64,000 bases of DNA. It comes from Plantibacter sp. PA-3-X8. Its GTDB lineage: Bacteria; Actinomycetota; Actinomycetes; Actinomycetales; Microbacteriaceae. The position numbers and the translations under genes are program-made. The notes under the pieces were generated by a model. That model did no database searches, was not told the DNA's origin, and saw only the letters and a program-made list of their open reading frames with translations. This document shows positions 36,217-44,442 of the stretch, in pieces; within the stretch, counting starts at the first letter, position 1, and each line of letters begins with the position of its first letter. The DNA lies in NCBI RefSeq assembly GCF_003856975.1, contig NZ_CP033107.1:2108001-2172000 (forward strand), written 5' to 3'.

Positions 36217-37387
36217 CCCGAGGCATCTGAACACGCGGGTCGAGACCGCTCCGTCGTGCCCGAGCGCCCTCGTGCATCTCGATGGCGTCACTGTAGTGCC
36301 CGATCAGCGCGCTGCTGACGCTCTTCCAGCTGCGCGGCAGGACGCCTGCCCGAGCCGCGGCACCGAACGCCGCCCGCTTCACCTCGTCGCCCACGAGGTC
36401 CTGCACGAACCCGCGCAGCTGGTCGAGCCTGCCGGGTTCGTAGAGCCACCCGGTGCGGCTGGAGTCCACGAGGTCGACCGGCCCACCTCGACCGGTCGCG
36501 ACGACGGGTACGCCAGAGGCCATCGCCTCCTGGATGGTCTGGCAGAAGGTCTCCGACTCGCCGGGGTGGACGAACACGTCCAGTCCCGCCATCGCGACCG
36601 CCAGGTCCTCGCCGCCCAGGAATCCGGTGAAGACCGCGTTCGGCAGCCGCTGTTCGAGTGAGGCACGCAGTGGCCCCTCGCCGACGATGACGAGCTTGAC
36701 GCCCGGGAGCCCACCGAGCACCGCGAGGTCCTCGACCTGCTTCTCGGCCGCGAGCCGACCGACGTAGCCCACGATCCGTTCGCCGCCGGGAGCGACGGAA
36801 CGACGCCAGGCTTCGCTGCGCCGCTCCGGTGAGAACCGCACGGCGTCGACGCCGCGCACCCACAGGCGGACCCGCGGGATGGCGTGCGCCTCCAGCTGAG
36901 CGATCGACTGCCGTGACGGCGCAAGCGTGAGCGTCGACCGGCCGTGGAGGCGCTCGACGTGCTGCCACAGCAACGCTTCGGCGACCGGGAACCCGTACCG
37001 TCCGGCGTAGGCCGGGATGTCGGTCTGGTACACGGCGACGGTCGGGACGCCCAAGCGCTCGGCGGCCTGGACACCGCGCCAGCCGAGGACGAACGGCGAG
37101 GCCAGGTGCACCACGTCGGGGCGGAAGCCGCGGAGGAGCTCGGTGATCCGGCCGACTCCGCCGGCGGCGACCCGCACGTTCCGGTAGCGGGGGAGCGGGA
37201 TCGACGGGACGCCGTCCACCCGGAAGCCCTCGTGGAGCCGTGGCGTCAAGGCTCCGGCGCCGGGGGCGATGACGAGCACCTCGTCCCCTCGGTCCGCGAA
37301 GTGCTCCATGATGCGGAGCAGGGAGTGGGTGACGCCGTTCATCTGCGGCAGGAACGACTCGGTCACGATTGCGATCCTCACACCCAT
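36179..37387 (-). CDS. Glycosyltransferase family 4 (MgtA/PimB-like mannosyltransferase)
   Basis: A 402-residue GT-B enzyme. The acceptor half starts VRIAIVTESFLPQMNGVTHS, a hallmark of actinobacterial GDP-mannose-dependent alpha-mannosyltransferases that act on phosphatidylinositol mannosides or glycolipids. The donor half shows GYVGRLAAEKQVEDL, FVHPGESETFCQTIQEAMASG (the E-x7-E nucleotide-sugar motif) and VVATGRGGPVDLV. Start ATG at 37387 (MGVRIAIV). It lies divergent from the ROK gene and convergent, with a 38-bp overlap, with the oxidoreductase. Donor and acceptor are inferred from family only. Confidence 0.9.
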   Translation of the reverse strand: MGVRIAIVTESFLPQMNGVTHSLLRIMEHFADRGDEVLVIAPGAGALTPRLHEGFRVDGVPSIPLPRYRNVRVAAGGVGRITELLRGFRPDVVHLASPFVLGWRGVQAAERLGVPTVAVYQTDIPAYAGRYGFPVAEALLWQHVERLHGRSTLTLAPSRQSIAQLEAHAIPRVRLWVRGVDAVRFSPERRSEAWRRSVAPGGERIVGYVGRLAAEKQVEDLAVLGGLPGVKLVIVGEGPLRASLEQRLPNAVFTGFLGGEDLAVAMAGLDVFVHPGESETFCQTIQEAMASGVPVVATGRGGPVDLVDSSRTGWLYEPGRLDQLRGFVQDLVGDEVKRAAFGAAARAGVLPRSWKSVSSALIGHYSDAIEMHEGARARRSGLDPRVQMPRVTRPGTGRRSGA

Positions 37388-37497
37388 GATGCTCCGCGTC
37401 GTACGGGTCGCAGCGGTGCCCGGCGGGCGACGTGTCGGTGACCATCGGGTGACATCGCGGTGCCGCACGATGAGGCGCAGCCTGCTTTACTTATCGC

Positions 37498-38712
37498 ATG
37501 AGTGCTGGTGGATTCGGAAGCGGCGGCGGGATCGCGTCGGAGCGGATCGAATCCTTCTCGTACACCCCGGCGCGGCGGCTGCGGCCGAACGCGAAGGTCC
37601 TGCCGGAGCACGCCCGTGGTCACAACCGGGCGCTCGTCCTCCAGACCCTCTTCGCCAGCGGTGCCATGAGTCGGGCCGACATCGCCCGCGCCACCGGCCT
37701 GACCCGGGTGAGCATCTCCGACCTCGTCGCCTCGCTCATCGCGGACAACCTCATCGTCGAGGTCGGCCTCCGCGAGACCTCTCGCCCGGGCAAGCCCGCC
37801 ACGCTCATCGACATCAACCGCGACGAGTTCCAGATCGTCGGCCTCGACCTCTCCGACACCGAGGTGTTCAGAGGTGCTGTGCTGACCCTCGACGGCGAGG
37901 TCGTGACGATGCTCGAGGTACCGCTCGACGGCGCCACGGGGACGGACGCGATCGCGAAGGCCGTCGCGCTCGCCGCAGACCTCGTCGAGGAGGCGACGGT
38001 CGAGGTGCTGGGCATCGGGGTCGGTTCGCCCGGCGTCGTCGACATGACCGGCACGGTCCGCAGCGCCCCGAACCTCGGCTGGACCGACGTCGACCTCCAG
38101 GGGGCGATCGAGCAGGTCGCCCAGGTGCCGGTCCTCGTCGCGAACGACGCCAACGCCGCGGTGCTCGCAGAGTACAGCTTCGGCGGGGCGGACGGCGACC
38201 TCATGCTCGTGAGCGTCGGGAACGGCGTCGGGGCAGGGCTGCTCGTGGGCGGCCATCCGCTCTTCGGGAGCCGGTTCGCCGCCGGTGAGATCGGCCACGT
38301 GGTCGTCGGCACCGACGGCGGGCCGCTGTGCGCCTGCGGGAAGCGGGGGTGTCTCGAGGCCTGGCTGGCCGTGCCGCACCTGCGCGAGCTCCTCGCGGCG
38401 GCCGAGGCGAGCGATCTTCCCGCCGCGGAGGTCGAGCAGCGTCGCGAGGAGATCCTGCGCGCGGCAGGGGAGCGCCTCGGTGTCTCGCTCGCCGCGATCG
38501 TCGGTGCGCTGAACCTGTCGGAGATCGTGGTGAGCGGCCCGGAGGAGTTGCTCGCCGGCGTGCTCCTCGACGCGGCGATCGAGACCGTGCGGGCGCGCAC
38601 GATGACCGAGTTCCACGGCGGCGTGCAGATCCGGATGAGCGAGCAGGGCGCCGACATCGTCCTGCGCGGCACCGCGGTGATGGTGCTCTCCGGCCTCCTC
38701 GGCGTCTCCTGA
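37498..38712 (+). CDS. ROK family transcriptional repressor
   Basis: A 404-residue protein. An N-terminal winged helix (about 35-95; GAMSRADIARATGLTRVSIS) is fused to a ROK kinase-like sugar-binding domain. The ROK zinc site is GEIGHVVVG plus CACGKRGCLEAW, and the sugar/ATP region LGIGVGSPGVVD is present. Members such as NagC, Mlc and XylR repress sugar-use genes until the sugar binds. The ATG at 37498 is six bases after TTTACT, so a leaderless mRNA is possible. The target may be a sugar operon elsewhere; the nearest genes are a glycosyltransferase and the degenerate helicase. Confidence 0.92.
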   Translation: MSAGGFGSGGGIASERIESFSYTPARRLRPNAKVLPEHARGHNRALVLQTLFASGAMSRADIARATGLTRVSISDLVASLIADNLIVEVGLRETSRPGKPATLIDINRDEFQIVGLDLSDTEVFRGAVLTLDGEVVTMLEVPLDGATGTDAIAKAVALAADLVEEATVEVLGIGVGSPGVVDMTGTVRSAPNLGWTDVDLQGAIEQVAQVPVLVANDANAAVLAEYSFGGADGDLMLVSVGNGVGAGLLVGGHPLFGSRFAAGEIGHVVVGTDGGPLCACGKRGCLEAWLAVPHLRELLAAAEASDLPAAEVEQRREEILRAAGERLGVSLAAIVGALNLSEIVVSGPEELLAGVLLDAAIETVRARTMTEFHGGVQIRMSEQGADIVLRGTAVMVLSGLLGVS

Positions 38713-38799
38713 CCCTCGGACGACGCGCGCGTCGCACATTTCCTCGGCGGACTCGGCGAAAAACCGCACCGCTTCCCGGTGTTTCCACTACCGGGCACG

Positions 38800-38805
38800 T
38801 ATGGT
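38800..38805 (+). promoter_or_regulatory. -10 box of a probable leaderless promoter for the degenerate helicase gene
   Basis: TATGGT ends six bases before an in-frame GTG at 38812. The same geometry recurs at many genes here and was used to choose that start. Confidence 0.5.
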
Positions 38806-38811
38806 GCAAGT

Positions 38812-41800
38812 GTGTGGCGGCTAGAGAAGAGACGGGATGACGGCGACGTGACGTCCGGAGTCGAACGGGAAGCAGCGGAGGCGCAACTCCGCGAGGGTCC
38901 CGTGGCGGCATCGGCAGGCGTGGTCGACACGGCGCTGCACGCCTGGCGTCAGCAGCTCAGCACGGTCGGCGGCCCATCGCCGCTGCTCCACTTCGTGGAC
39001 GCCCCGACGACCCGGGTGGAGCTCAGCTCGACGCATCCCGGTGGTCTGCCGCAGTTCATCTCGGGCAAATCGACGCTGCTGTCGAACCTCATCCGCGACG
39101 AGATCGCGCTCCGCGGTGCGAAGCGCGCCGCCGACCGCATCACGACGAAGGGCATCGAGCTCTCCACCGTCCGCGGCATCGACGCCGTCCACCTCGCCGT
39201 CGGTCTCGCCCAGTGGACGCATCAGGGTGAGGACTTCAGCGCGCCGGTCCTGCTCCGGCCGCTGGCCATCCGCCGGTACGGTCGCGACTACGAGGTCAAG
39301 CTGCGCGGCGCCACGACCGCGAACCCGGAACTCGTCCGTGCCCTCCGCGAGCAGTTCGGCATCGTCCTCGATCCCGACGAGTTCGTCGCGCTGAGTGAAT
39401 CGGGCGGGGTCTTCAAGCCGCAGCCCGTCATCGACCGCCTCCGCTCGCTCGCCGCCGGGCTCGAGTGGTTCACCGTCCAGCCGCGTCTGCTCGTCTCCTC
39501 GTTCGCCGCCGTCGGTCACTCCCTGCTCGACGACGCCGCCAAGCTCGACCACCCGATCCTCGACGCCGTCGCCGGCGACGAGGGTGCGGTCGGCCTCGTG
39601 CGCAGCAGCTTCACGCCCGTCGACGCGCCGGGCCAGGACGACCGCCCGCCGTCGACCGACACCCTCCTGCTCGACGCGGACGTCGAGCAGGAGAACGTCA
39701 TCGCGCAGATCGGTGCCGGCAACTCGCTCGTCGTCACGACGCTTCCGGGCACGGGCGGCACGCAGACCATCGTGAACGCGATCGGCGTGCTCGCGTCGCA
39801 GCACAAGCGCGTCCTCGTCGTCAGCCCCCGCCGCTCCACGCTCGAGGGCATCCGCCACCGCCTGACCAAGGTCGGTCTGCCCGGTCTGTGCGCGTCGCCG
39901 TCGACCCTCCGCCGCGACCTCATCCAGGCGATCACGCGCAACGAGCGCGCGATCCCGCCGCAGGTCGGCGAGGTCGACGACGCACTCGTCCGGCTGCGTC
40001 GGGTCCTCATCGACTACCGCACCTCGCTGCAGGCGAAGGACCCGGACCTGCGGGTCTCGGTCATCGAAGCGCTCGAAGCACTCTCGAAGCTCTCCAAGCT
40101 GCCGCACCCTCCGGGAACCCTGGTCCGGCTCGACCGCCAGACGCTCGTCGGGCTCGCCGCAGGCCGCTCCCGCGCGGCGGAGGCGCTCGAAGGCGCGGCC
40201 GCCCTCGGCGAGTTCCGCTACGGTCCGGGCGACTCGCCCTGGTACGGCGCGTCGTTCGACACGACCGCGGAAGCCCAGGAGACCCACGACCTCGCCAAGC
40301 GCCTGCACCGTAAGGACCTGCCGCAGCTCCTGGAGCGCGCGTACGGGCTCATCGGGCAGACGCAGATGCGGCCGTTCGAGTCCATCGACGAGCTGGGCAT
40401 CTACCTGCGACTCCTCGCGGACATCCGCGAGACGCTCGACCGCTTCCAGCCCGACGTCTTCGACCGGTCGCTCGCCGACCTCATCGTCGCGACGAGCCCG
40501 CGGAAGGACTCCGCCGCGATGTCGTCGGCGAGCCGCCGGCGACTCAAAGCCCTGGCCAAGGAGTACCTGCGGCCCGGCGCACACGTGCCCGACATGAACG
40601 CCGCCCTCCGTCGGATCCAGCAGCAGCGCACCCTGTGGCAGCGCTACGTGACGACCGGCGCGCCGCCCGAGGTGCCGCTCGGCATCGCGGACGTCGAGCA
40701 GGCGTACCAGACGGTCGCTGCGAAGCTCGAGCTGGTCGACCAGCCGCTCGGTATCGCCGACACCCCGGACCGCCTCGGACGCCTCGCGATCCCGAGTCTC
40801 GTCCGCACCATCTCCGAGCTCGCCGCCGAGTCCGAGGTCCTCCACAACCTCCAGGAGCGCACCGCGATCCTCGCCGGCCTGCGCGAGCAGGGTCTCGGCG
40901 AGCTCATCATCGACCTGTCCCAGCGGCACGTGCCGCGGACGCGCCTCGCCGACGAGCTCGAACTCGCCTGGTGGCAGTCGATGCTCGAACTCGTGCTCAC
41001 CGAGGACCGCGGCCTGCTCGGCGCGAACACGAGCGTCGTCGAGCGTCTCGAGTCCGACTTCCGGCTGGTGGACGAGGCGCACGCCTCCGCCTCCGGGCAG
41101 CTCCTCGCCTCGCTGCTGGCCGACACCTGGAAGATCGGTCTCGTCGACCATGCCACCGAGGGCATGGCGCTCCGGGCGCTCCTCAAGCGCGATCGACCAC
41201 TCCGAGCGGCCGAGCTCGAGCAGGCGGCACCCACGCTGTCCCGCGTCCTCGCTCCGGTCTGGCTCGTCTCGCCGTACGAGGTGCCTCGCATCCCCGAGAG
41301 TGCGTCCTTCGACGCCGTCTTCCTCGTCGACGCTGGGGCGACGCTCCTCGCCGAGAACGTGGACGCCATCCGTCGTGCGCGTCAGGTCGTCGCCTTCGGT
41401 GACCCGGTCACGCAGAGTCCGTCGCCCTTCGAGATCCGTCTGTCGGATCAGGAGGCGACGCCCGAGCAGCACGCCGACATCGCCGAGCTGCACCGTGATT
41501 CCGCGCTCGAACAGCTGAGCTCCGTCCTGCCGACCCTCATGCTGACGCGCTCCTACCGCGCGGGAGGCGAGGACCTCGCAGAACTCGTCAACGAGCGGTT
41601 CTACGGTGGCCAGATCGACTCCCTGCCGTGGGCGGGTTCGTTCCTGGGCCACGGCAGCCTGAGCCTCGACTACGTGCCCGGCGGGCTCGGCATGCCCGAC
41701 CCGGTCACCGGAGCGGTGGAGAGTGTCGACGTCGAGGTCGAACGAGTGGTGGAACTCGTCCTCGAGCACGCCTCGAACCGTCCGAAGGAATCCCTGATGG

Positions 41801-42549
41801 TCGTGACCGCGAGCGACAAGCACGCGGTCCGGGTCCAGCAGGCGGTCCTCGCAGCGTTCTCCCGTCGTGCCGACCTCTCCGACTTCCTCCTCCGCGAGCG
41901 GGCGGAACCGTTCACCGTCCTGACGCTCGAGCAGTCCGTGGCCGAGAGCCGCGACCGCGTCATCTTCTCGATCGGGTACGGCCTGACGCCGCACGGTCGG
42001 GTCCTGTCCGACTTCGGAGCGCTGGGCCAGCCCGGCGGTGACCGGCTGCTCGCGGTCGGCATGACGCGCGCACGGCGGTCCATGGTGATCGTCTCCTGCG
42101 TCCGCCCTGAAGACCTCGACCAGAACCGGATCCAGCACGGCATCCTCGCGCTCGCACGCATCCTCACGGACACGTCGCGCCGCGCCTCCGAGGATCAGGC
42201 GACGCACGAGGCCGAGCCGATGCTCGTCGACCTCGCGACGCGCCTCGAGACGCTCGGGATGCGGGTCGACATGGGCTACCGCGGCAAGCTCGCCCTGGTC
42301 GCCTCGTGGGGTGGCCGAGCCGTGGTCGTCGAGTGCGACGAGGAACTGGGTGACGCGAGCCTCCGTGAATCGCTGCGGCTCCGCCCCGACGTCCTGCGCC
42401 GCCTCGGCTGGCACTACGTCCGCGTGCACAGCTTCGACCTCTTCGCCGATGCCGAGGCGGTCGCGCAGCGTGTGGCCGGTGTGCTCGGGCTCAACACGAC
42501 CGAGCACCTCGACACCGCGCCGATCGCCGTGCAGGTCCCGCGCCACTGA
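38812..42549 (+). CDS. Large SF1 helicase/nuclease-like protein with degenerate catalytic motifs
   Basis: A 1,245-residue protein laid out like DUF4011-type helicases. It has an N-terminal DUF4011-like region (about 30-290), a split SF1 motor, and a C-terminal Vsr-like (REase_MTES_1575-type) nuclease fold. The motor's key residues are changed. Walker A reads TTLPGTGGTQT, with Gly316 where the ATP-binding Lys belongs. The DEAS box reads FLVDAGATLL, with Ala841 for the catalytic Glu. Other SF1 marks remain: VVAFGDPVTQ, LMLTRSYRAG and AVGMTRARRSMVIVS. In the C-terminal fold, GYRGKLALVAS lacks the expected Asp, while VVVECDEE and LGWHYVRVHSFDLF keep the frame of the domain. The frame is intact with normal codon use, so it is not a pseudogene. 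The start is the GTG at 38812, six bases after TATGGT; a GTG at 38848 is the alternative. Function unknown; a non-hydrolysing scaffold or sensor is possible. A small gene follows 16 bp later. Confidence 0.8.
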   Translation: MWRLEKRRDDGDVTSGVEREAAEAQLREGPVAASAGVVDTALHAWRQQLSTVGGPSPLLHFVDAPTTRVELSSTHPGGLPQFISGKSTLLSNLIRDEIALRGAKRAADRITTKGIELSTVRGIDAVHLAVGLAQWTHQGEDFSAPVLLRPLAIRRYGRDYEVKLRGATTANPELVRALREQFGIVLDPDEFVALSESGGVFKPQPVIDRLRSLAAGLEWFTVQPRLLVSSFAAVGHSLLDDAAKLDHPILDAVAGDEGAVGLVRSSFTPVDAPGQDDRPPSTDTLLLDADVEQENVIAQIGAGNSLVVTTLPGTGGTQTIVNAIGVLASQHKRVLVVSPRRSTLEGIRHRLTKVGLPGLCASPSTLRRDLIQAITRNERAIPPQVGEVDDALVRLRRVLIDYRTSLQAKDPDLRVSVIEALEALSKLSKLPHPPGTLVRLDRQTLVGLAAGRSRAAEALEGAAALGEFRYGPGDSPWYGASFDTTAEAQETHDLAKRLHRKDLPQLLERAYGLIGQTQMRPFESIDELGIYLRLLADIRETLDRFQPDVFDRSLADLIVATSPRKDSAAMSSASRRRLKALAKEYLRPGAHVPDMNAALRRIQQQRTLWQRYVTTGAPPEVPLGIADVEQAYQTVAAKLELVDQPLGIADTPDRLGRLAIPSLVRTISELAAESEVLHNLQERTAILAGLREQGLGELIIDLSQRHVPRTRLADELELAWWQSMLELVLTEDRGLLGANTSVVERLESDFRLVDEAHASASGQLLASLLADTWKIGLVDHATEGMALRALLKRDRPLRAAELEQAAPTLSRVLAPVWLVSPYEVPRIPESASFDAVFLVDAGATLLAENVDAIRRARQVVAFGDPVTQSPSPFEIRLSDQEATPEQHADIAELHRDSALEQLSSVLPTLMLTRSYRAGGEDLAELVNERFYGGQIDSLPWAGSFLGHGSLSLDYVPGGLGMPDPVTGAVESVDVEVERVVELVLEHASNRPKESLMVVTASDKHAVRVQQAVLAAFSRRADLSDFLLRERAEPFTVLTLEQSVAESRDRVIFSIGYGLTPHGRVLSDFGALGQPGGDRLLAVGMTRARRSMVIVSCVRPEDLDQNRIQHGILALARILTDTSRRASEDQATHEAEPMLVDLATRLETLGMRVDMGYRGKLALVASWGGRAVVVECDEELGDASLRESLRLRPDVLRRLGWHYVRVHSFDLFADAEAVAQRVAGVLGLNTTEHLDTAPIAVQVPRH

Positions 42550-42565
42550 TGGTCGGACACTGATC

Positions 42566-42781
42566 ATGCAGGACGATCAGGAGCCACGGATCGTCCGCCC
42601 CCGAGGATCGAGGCGGGCGATCCGCCCCGGTGCTCCCGGAACGGATCCCGCGCCGCAGCTGCCGGCCGATCCCGTCAAGGCGGCGGAGGACACCGACGCC
42701 GCCTGGGGCGGCACCGTCGAACCCGCTGGCGGCGGCGGCAACGACGACGAGCTGCAACGCAACGTCCCGCCCCACTGGTGA
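42566..42781 (+). CDS. Small hypothetical protein downstream of the degenerate helicase
   Basis: A 71-residue polar protein with no membrane segment or Cys. It begins MQDDQEPRIVRPRGSRRA, passes through a Pro/Asp-rich middle and ends DDELQRNVPPHW. I recall similar short proteins with a PPHW end in related actinobacteria, but no function. It starts 16 bp after the helicase stop, so the two are likely co-transcribed; there is no good ribosome binding site. Low complexity means structure is probably induced by a partner. Confidence 0.6.
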   Translation: MQDDQEPRIVRPRGSRRAIRPGAPGTDPAPQLPADPVKAAEDTDAAWGGTVEPAGGGGNDDELQRNVPPHW

Positions 42782-42817
42782 GCGGGACGGGATGTTAGTG
42801 CTGCTGGACGAGCCGGA

Positions 42818-43264
42818 CTAGCGGCCGTCGGTCGTGTCGTCGCGTGCGGGCGGCAGCGGAGCGCTCGTGCCCGTCTTCAAGACGTCGCGGATCTCGGTGA
42901 GGAGCGACAGCTCACTCGGTGCTGCGGCCTCGTCGGCGATCGTCGGCTTCGTGGTGACGCGCTTGAAGTGGTTCATCGGCAGCACGATGACGAAGTAGAC
43001 CACGGCGGCGACCAACAGGAACTGGATGGTCGCGCCGATGAACGCGCCGAAGTGGATGACGGCAGGGTCGCCATCGACCGTCGGGATGGAGACGTTGAAC
43101 GCGTCGTTCAGGCTCTCCGCGCGGAAGAGCGCCCCGAGCAGCGGGTTGAAGATGTTCTCGACGAGCGAGTTGACGATGGCGGTGAACGCGGCCCCGATCA
43201 CGACGGCCACGGCCAGGTCGATCACGTTGCCGCGGAGGATGAACTCCTTGAAGCCTTTGAGCAT
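42818..43264 (-). CDS. mscL: Large-conductance mechanosensitive channel
   Basis: A homopentameric channel that opens under membrane tension to release solutes after hypo-osmotic shock. 148 residues, family length. It begins MLKGFKEFILRGNVIDLAVA, then TM1 with the pore-lining VIGAAFTAIVNSLV, a periplasmic loop (about 45-80) and TM2 IQFLLVAAVVYFVIVLPMNHF. The cytoplasmic tail is acidic and slightly extended. GGGAGACCCC precedes the ATG. A second osmotic channel, MscS-type, is at 50050. Confidence 0.96.
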   Translation of the reverse strand: MLKGFKEFILRGNVIDLAVAVVIGAAFTAIVNSLVENIFNPLLGALFRAESLNDAFNVSIPTVDGDPAVIHFGAFIGATIQFLLVAAVVYFVIVLPMNHFKRVTTKPTIADEAAAPSELSLLTEIRDVLKTGTSAPLPPARDDTTDGR

Positions 43265-43315
43265 GGGGTCTCCCTGAGGATCGGGGATGGGCAGGACCCT
43301 GGCTACGCTACCGGC

Positions 43316-43657
43316 TCAGGACGTGGCGCTCCCGGCGGAGGCCGGTGTGGCGCTGGAGCCGGAGCTGGAGGAGCCGCCCGACGAGGAGGATCCGCCCTTG
43401 GTGTCCGAGGAGGACGAGCTCGACGACCCCTCCGAGGACTTCGAGGAGGCCGGGATGGAGCTCGAGCCCTTGCCGGCACCGGCGCGGGAGTCCGTGCGGT
43501 AGAAGCCGGAGCCGTTGAACGTGACACCGACCGCGCTGAACAGCTTGCGCAGCTTGCCGGAGCACGCCGGGCACTCGGTGAGGGAGTCGTCGGTGAAGGA
43601 CTGCTGGACGTCGAAGGCGTTGCCGCACTCGGTGCAGCGGTAGGCGTAGGTGGGCAC
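43316..43657 (-). CDS. FmdB family zinc ribbon protein with Ser-rich tail
   Basis: A 113-residue protein. The N-terminal ~45 residues form a zinc ribbon: YRCTECGNAFDV and LTECPACSGKLRKLF supply two CxxC pairs. This matches the FmdB regulatory-protein family. After NGSGFYRTDSR the C-terminal ~55 residues are almost all Ser/Gly with a few Lys and Asp and are surely disordered. The start is the GTG at 43657 (VPTYAYRC, the family start) with CAGGAGACCCC upstream. It follows the cyclo-ligase gene on the same strand with a gap of about 30 bp. The role of FmdB ribbons is unknown. Confidence 0.9.
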   Translation of the reverse strand: MPTYAYRCTECGNAFDVQQSFTDDSLTECPACSGKLRKLFSAVGVTFNGSGFYRTDSRAGAGKGSSSIPASSKSSEGSSSSSSSDTKGGSSSSGGSSSSGSSATPASAGSATS

Positions 43658-43689
43658 GGGGTCTCCTGGGATGTGGTGGGTCGGCGCGC

Positions 43690-44289
43690 TCAGCGGCGCG
43701 GTCTGACCTGGTCGAAGTCGAGGATGCGGCTCGGGGTCACGGCACCGCCGACGGGTTCGTCGTGGATCTCGCTCGGGACCTCGTCGAGGATCTCGGTGTC
43801 GTACAGCACGGCGTAGACGGGCGGGCAGCGCTCCATCGAGCCGAGCGTCTTGTCGAAGTACCCGCGACCCCAGCCCATGCGCATGCCGTGGGCGTCGACG
43901 GCGGCCGCGGGGACGAGGATGAGGTCGACGTCGTTGATCGCGATGGGACCGAGGGTGGTACCCACGACCTCGGGGGTGCCGGCGAAGCCCACCGTCTCGA
44001 TGCCTTCCTCGCCGATCGTCCAGTCGAGGAGCCCGTCGGTGCGGGTGATGGGGAACAGGATGCGGATGCCCGCCTCCTGCGCCCACTGGAGGAAGGGACG
44101 GGTGTCGGGCTCGCTCGGGGAGGAGAGGTAGCAGGCGATGGAGGTCGCGCCGAAGCGGGAGACGAGGGCTCGGAGGTTGTCCGTCAGGCCGGTGGTCGAC
44201 CGCTCCTTCTCCAGGGAGGTGAGCAGCTCCCGCCGCTCACGGAGCTCGGCGCGCAGCGCTCGTTTCTCGTGTTCGGCGGGGCTCGTCAT
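43690..44289 (-). CDS. 5-formyltetrahydrofolate cyclo-ligase
   Basis: Converts 5-formyl-THF to 5,10-methenyl-THF using ATP, recycling a folate storage form. 199 residues, normal. It starts MTSPAEHEKRALRAELRERR, the usual basic N-terminal helix. IACYLSSPSEPDTRPFL contains the substrate-binding Glu, and the ATP/Mg loop is MRMGWGRGYFDKTL. The ATG at 44289 is seven bases after a TAGAAT -10 box (44297-44302). An earlier in-frame ATG at 44298 lies inside that box and is rejected. galU is divergent, 153 bp away; the FmdB gene is downstream. Confidence 0.94.
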   Translation of the reverse strand: MTSPAEHEKRALRAELRERRELLTSLEKERSTTGLTDNLRALVSRFGATSIACYLSSPSEPDTRPFLQWAQEAGIRILFPITRTDGLLDWTIGEEGIETVGFAGTPEVVGTTLGPIAINDVDLILVPAAAVDAHGMRMGWGRGYFDKTLGSMERCPPVYAVLYDTEILDEVPSEIHDEPVGGAVTPSRILDFDQVRPRR

Positions 44290-44429
44290 GCGACCCATTC
44301 TAAACGGCTCGTCGTCGCGCCCGGCTCGTTGCCCGACCTCATAGCCGACATCCGTCGCCTCGTCCAGGGGTTCAGGGGGTTTCACCCTCGATCGAGGGGG
44401 TATTCGGCGACTTCCCCGGCTCCACACGA

Positions 44430-44435
44430 TAGGTT
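44430..44435 (+). promoter_or_regulatory. -10 box of a probable leaderless galU promoter
   Basis: TAGGTT ends seven bases before the galU ATG at 44443. Confidence 0.55.
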
Positions 44436-44442
44436 TTCCCTC

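Noticed and set aside
38821..42567. 1,248-codon open frame on the minus strand opposite the helicase-like gene
   Set aside because: It is the mirror frame of a high-GC gene: Arg/Glu/Asp-rich low-complexity translation, no domain, no start signals. The plus-strand frame has recognisable domains.
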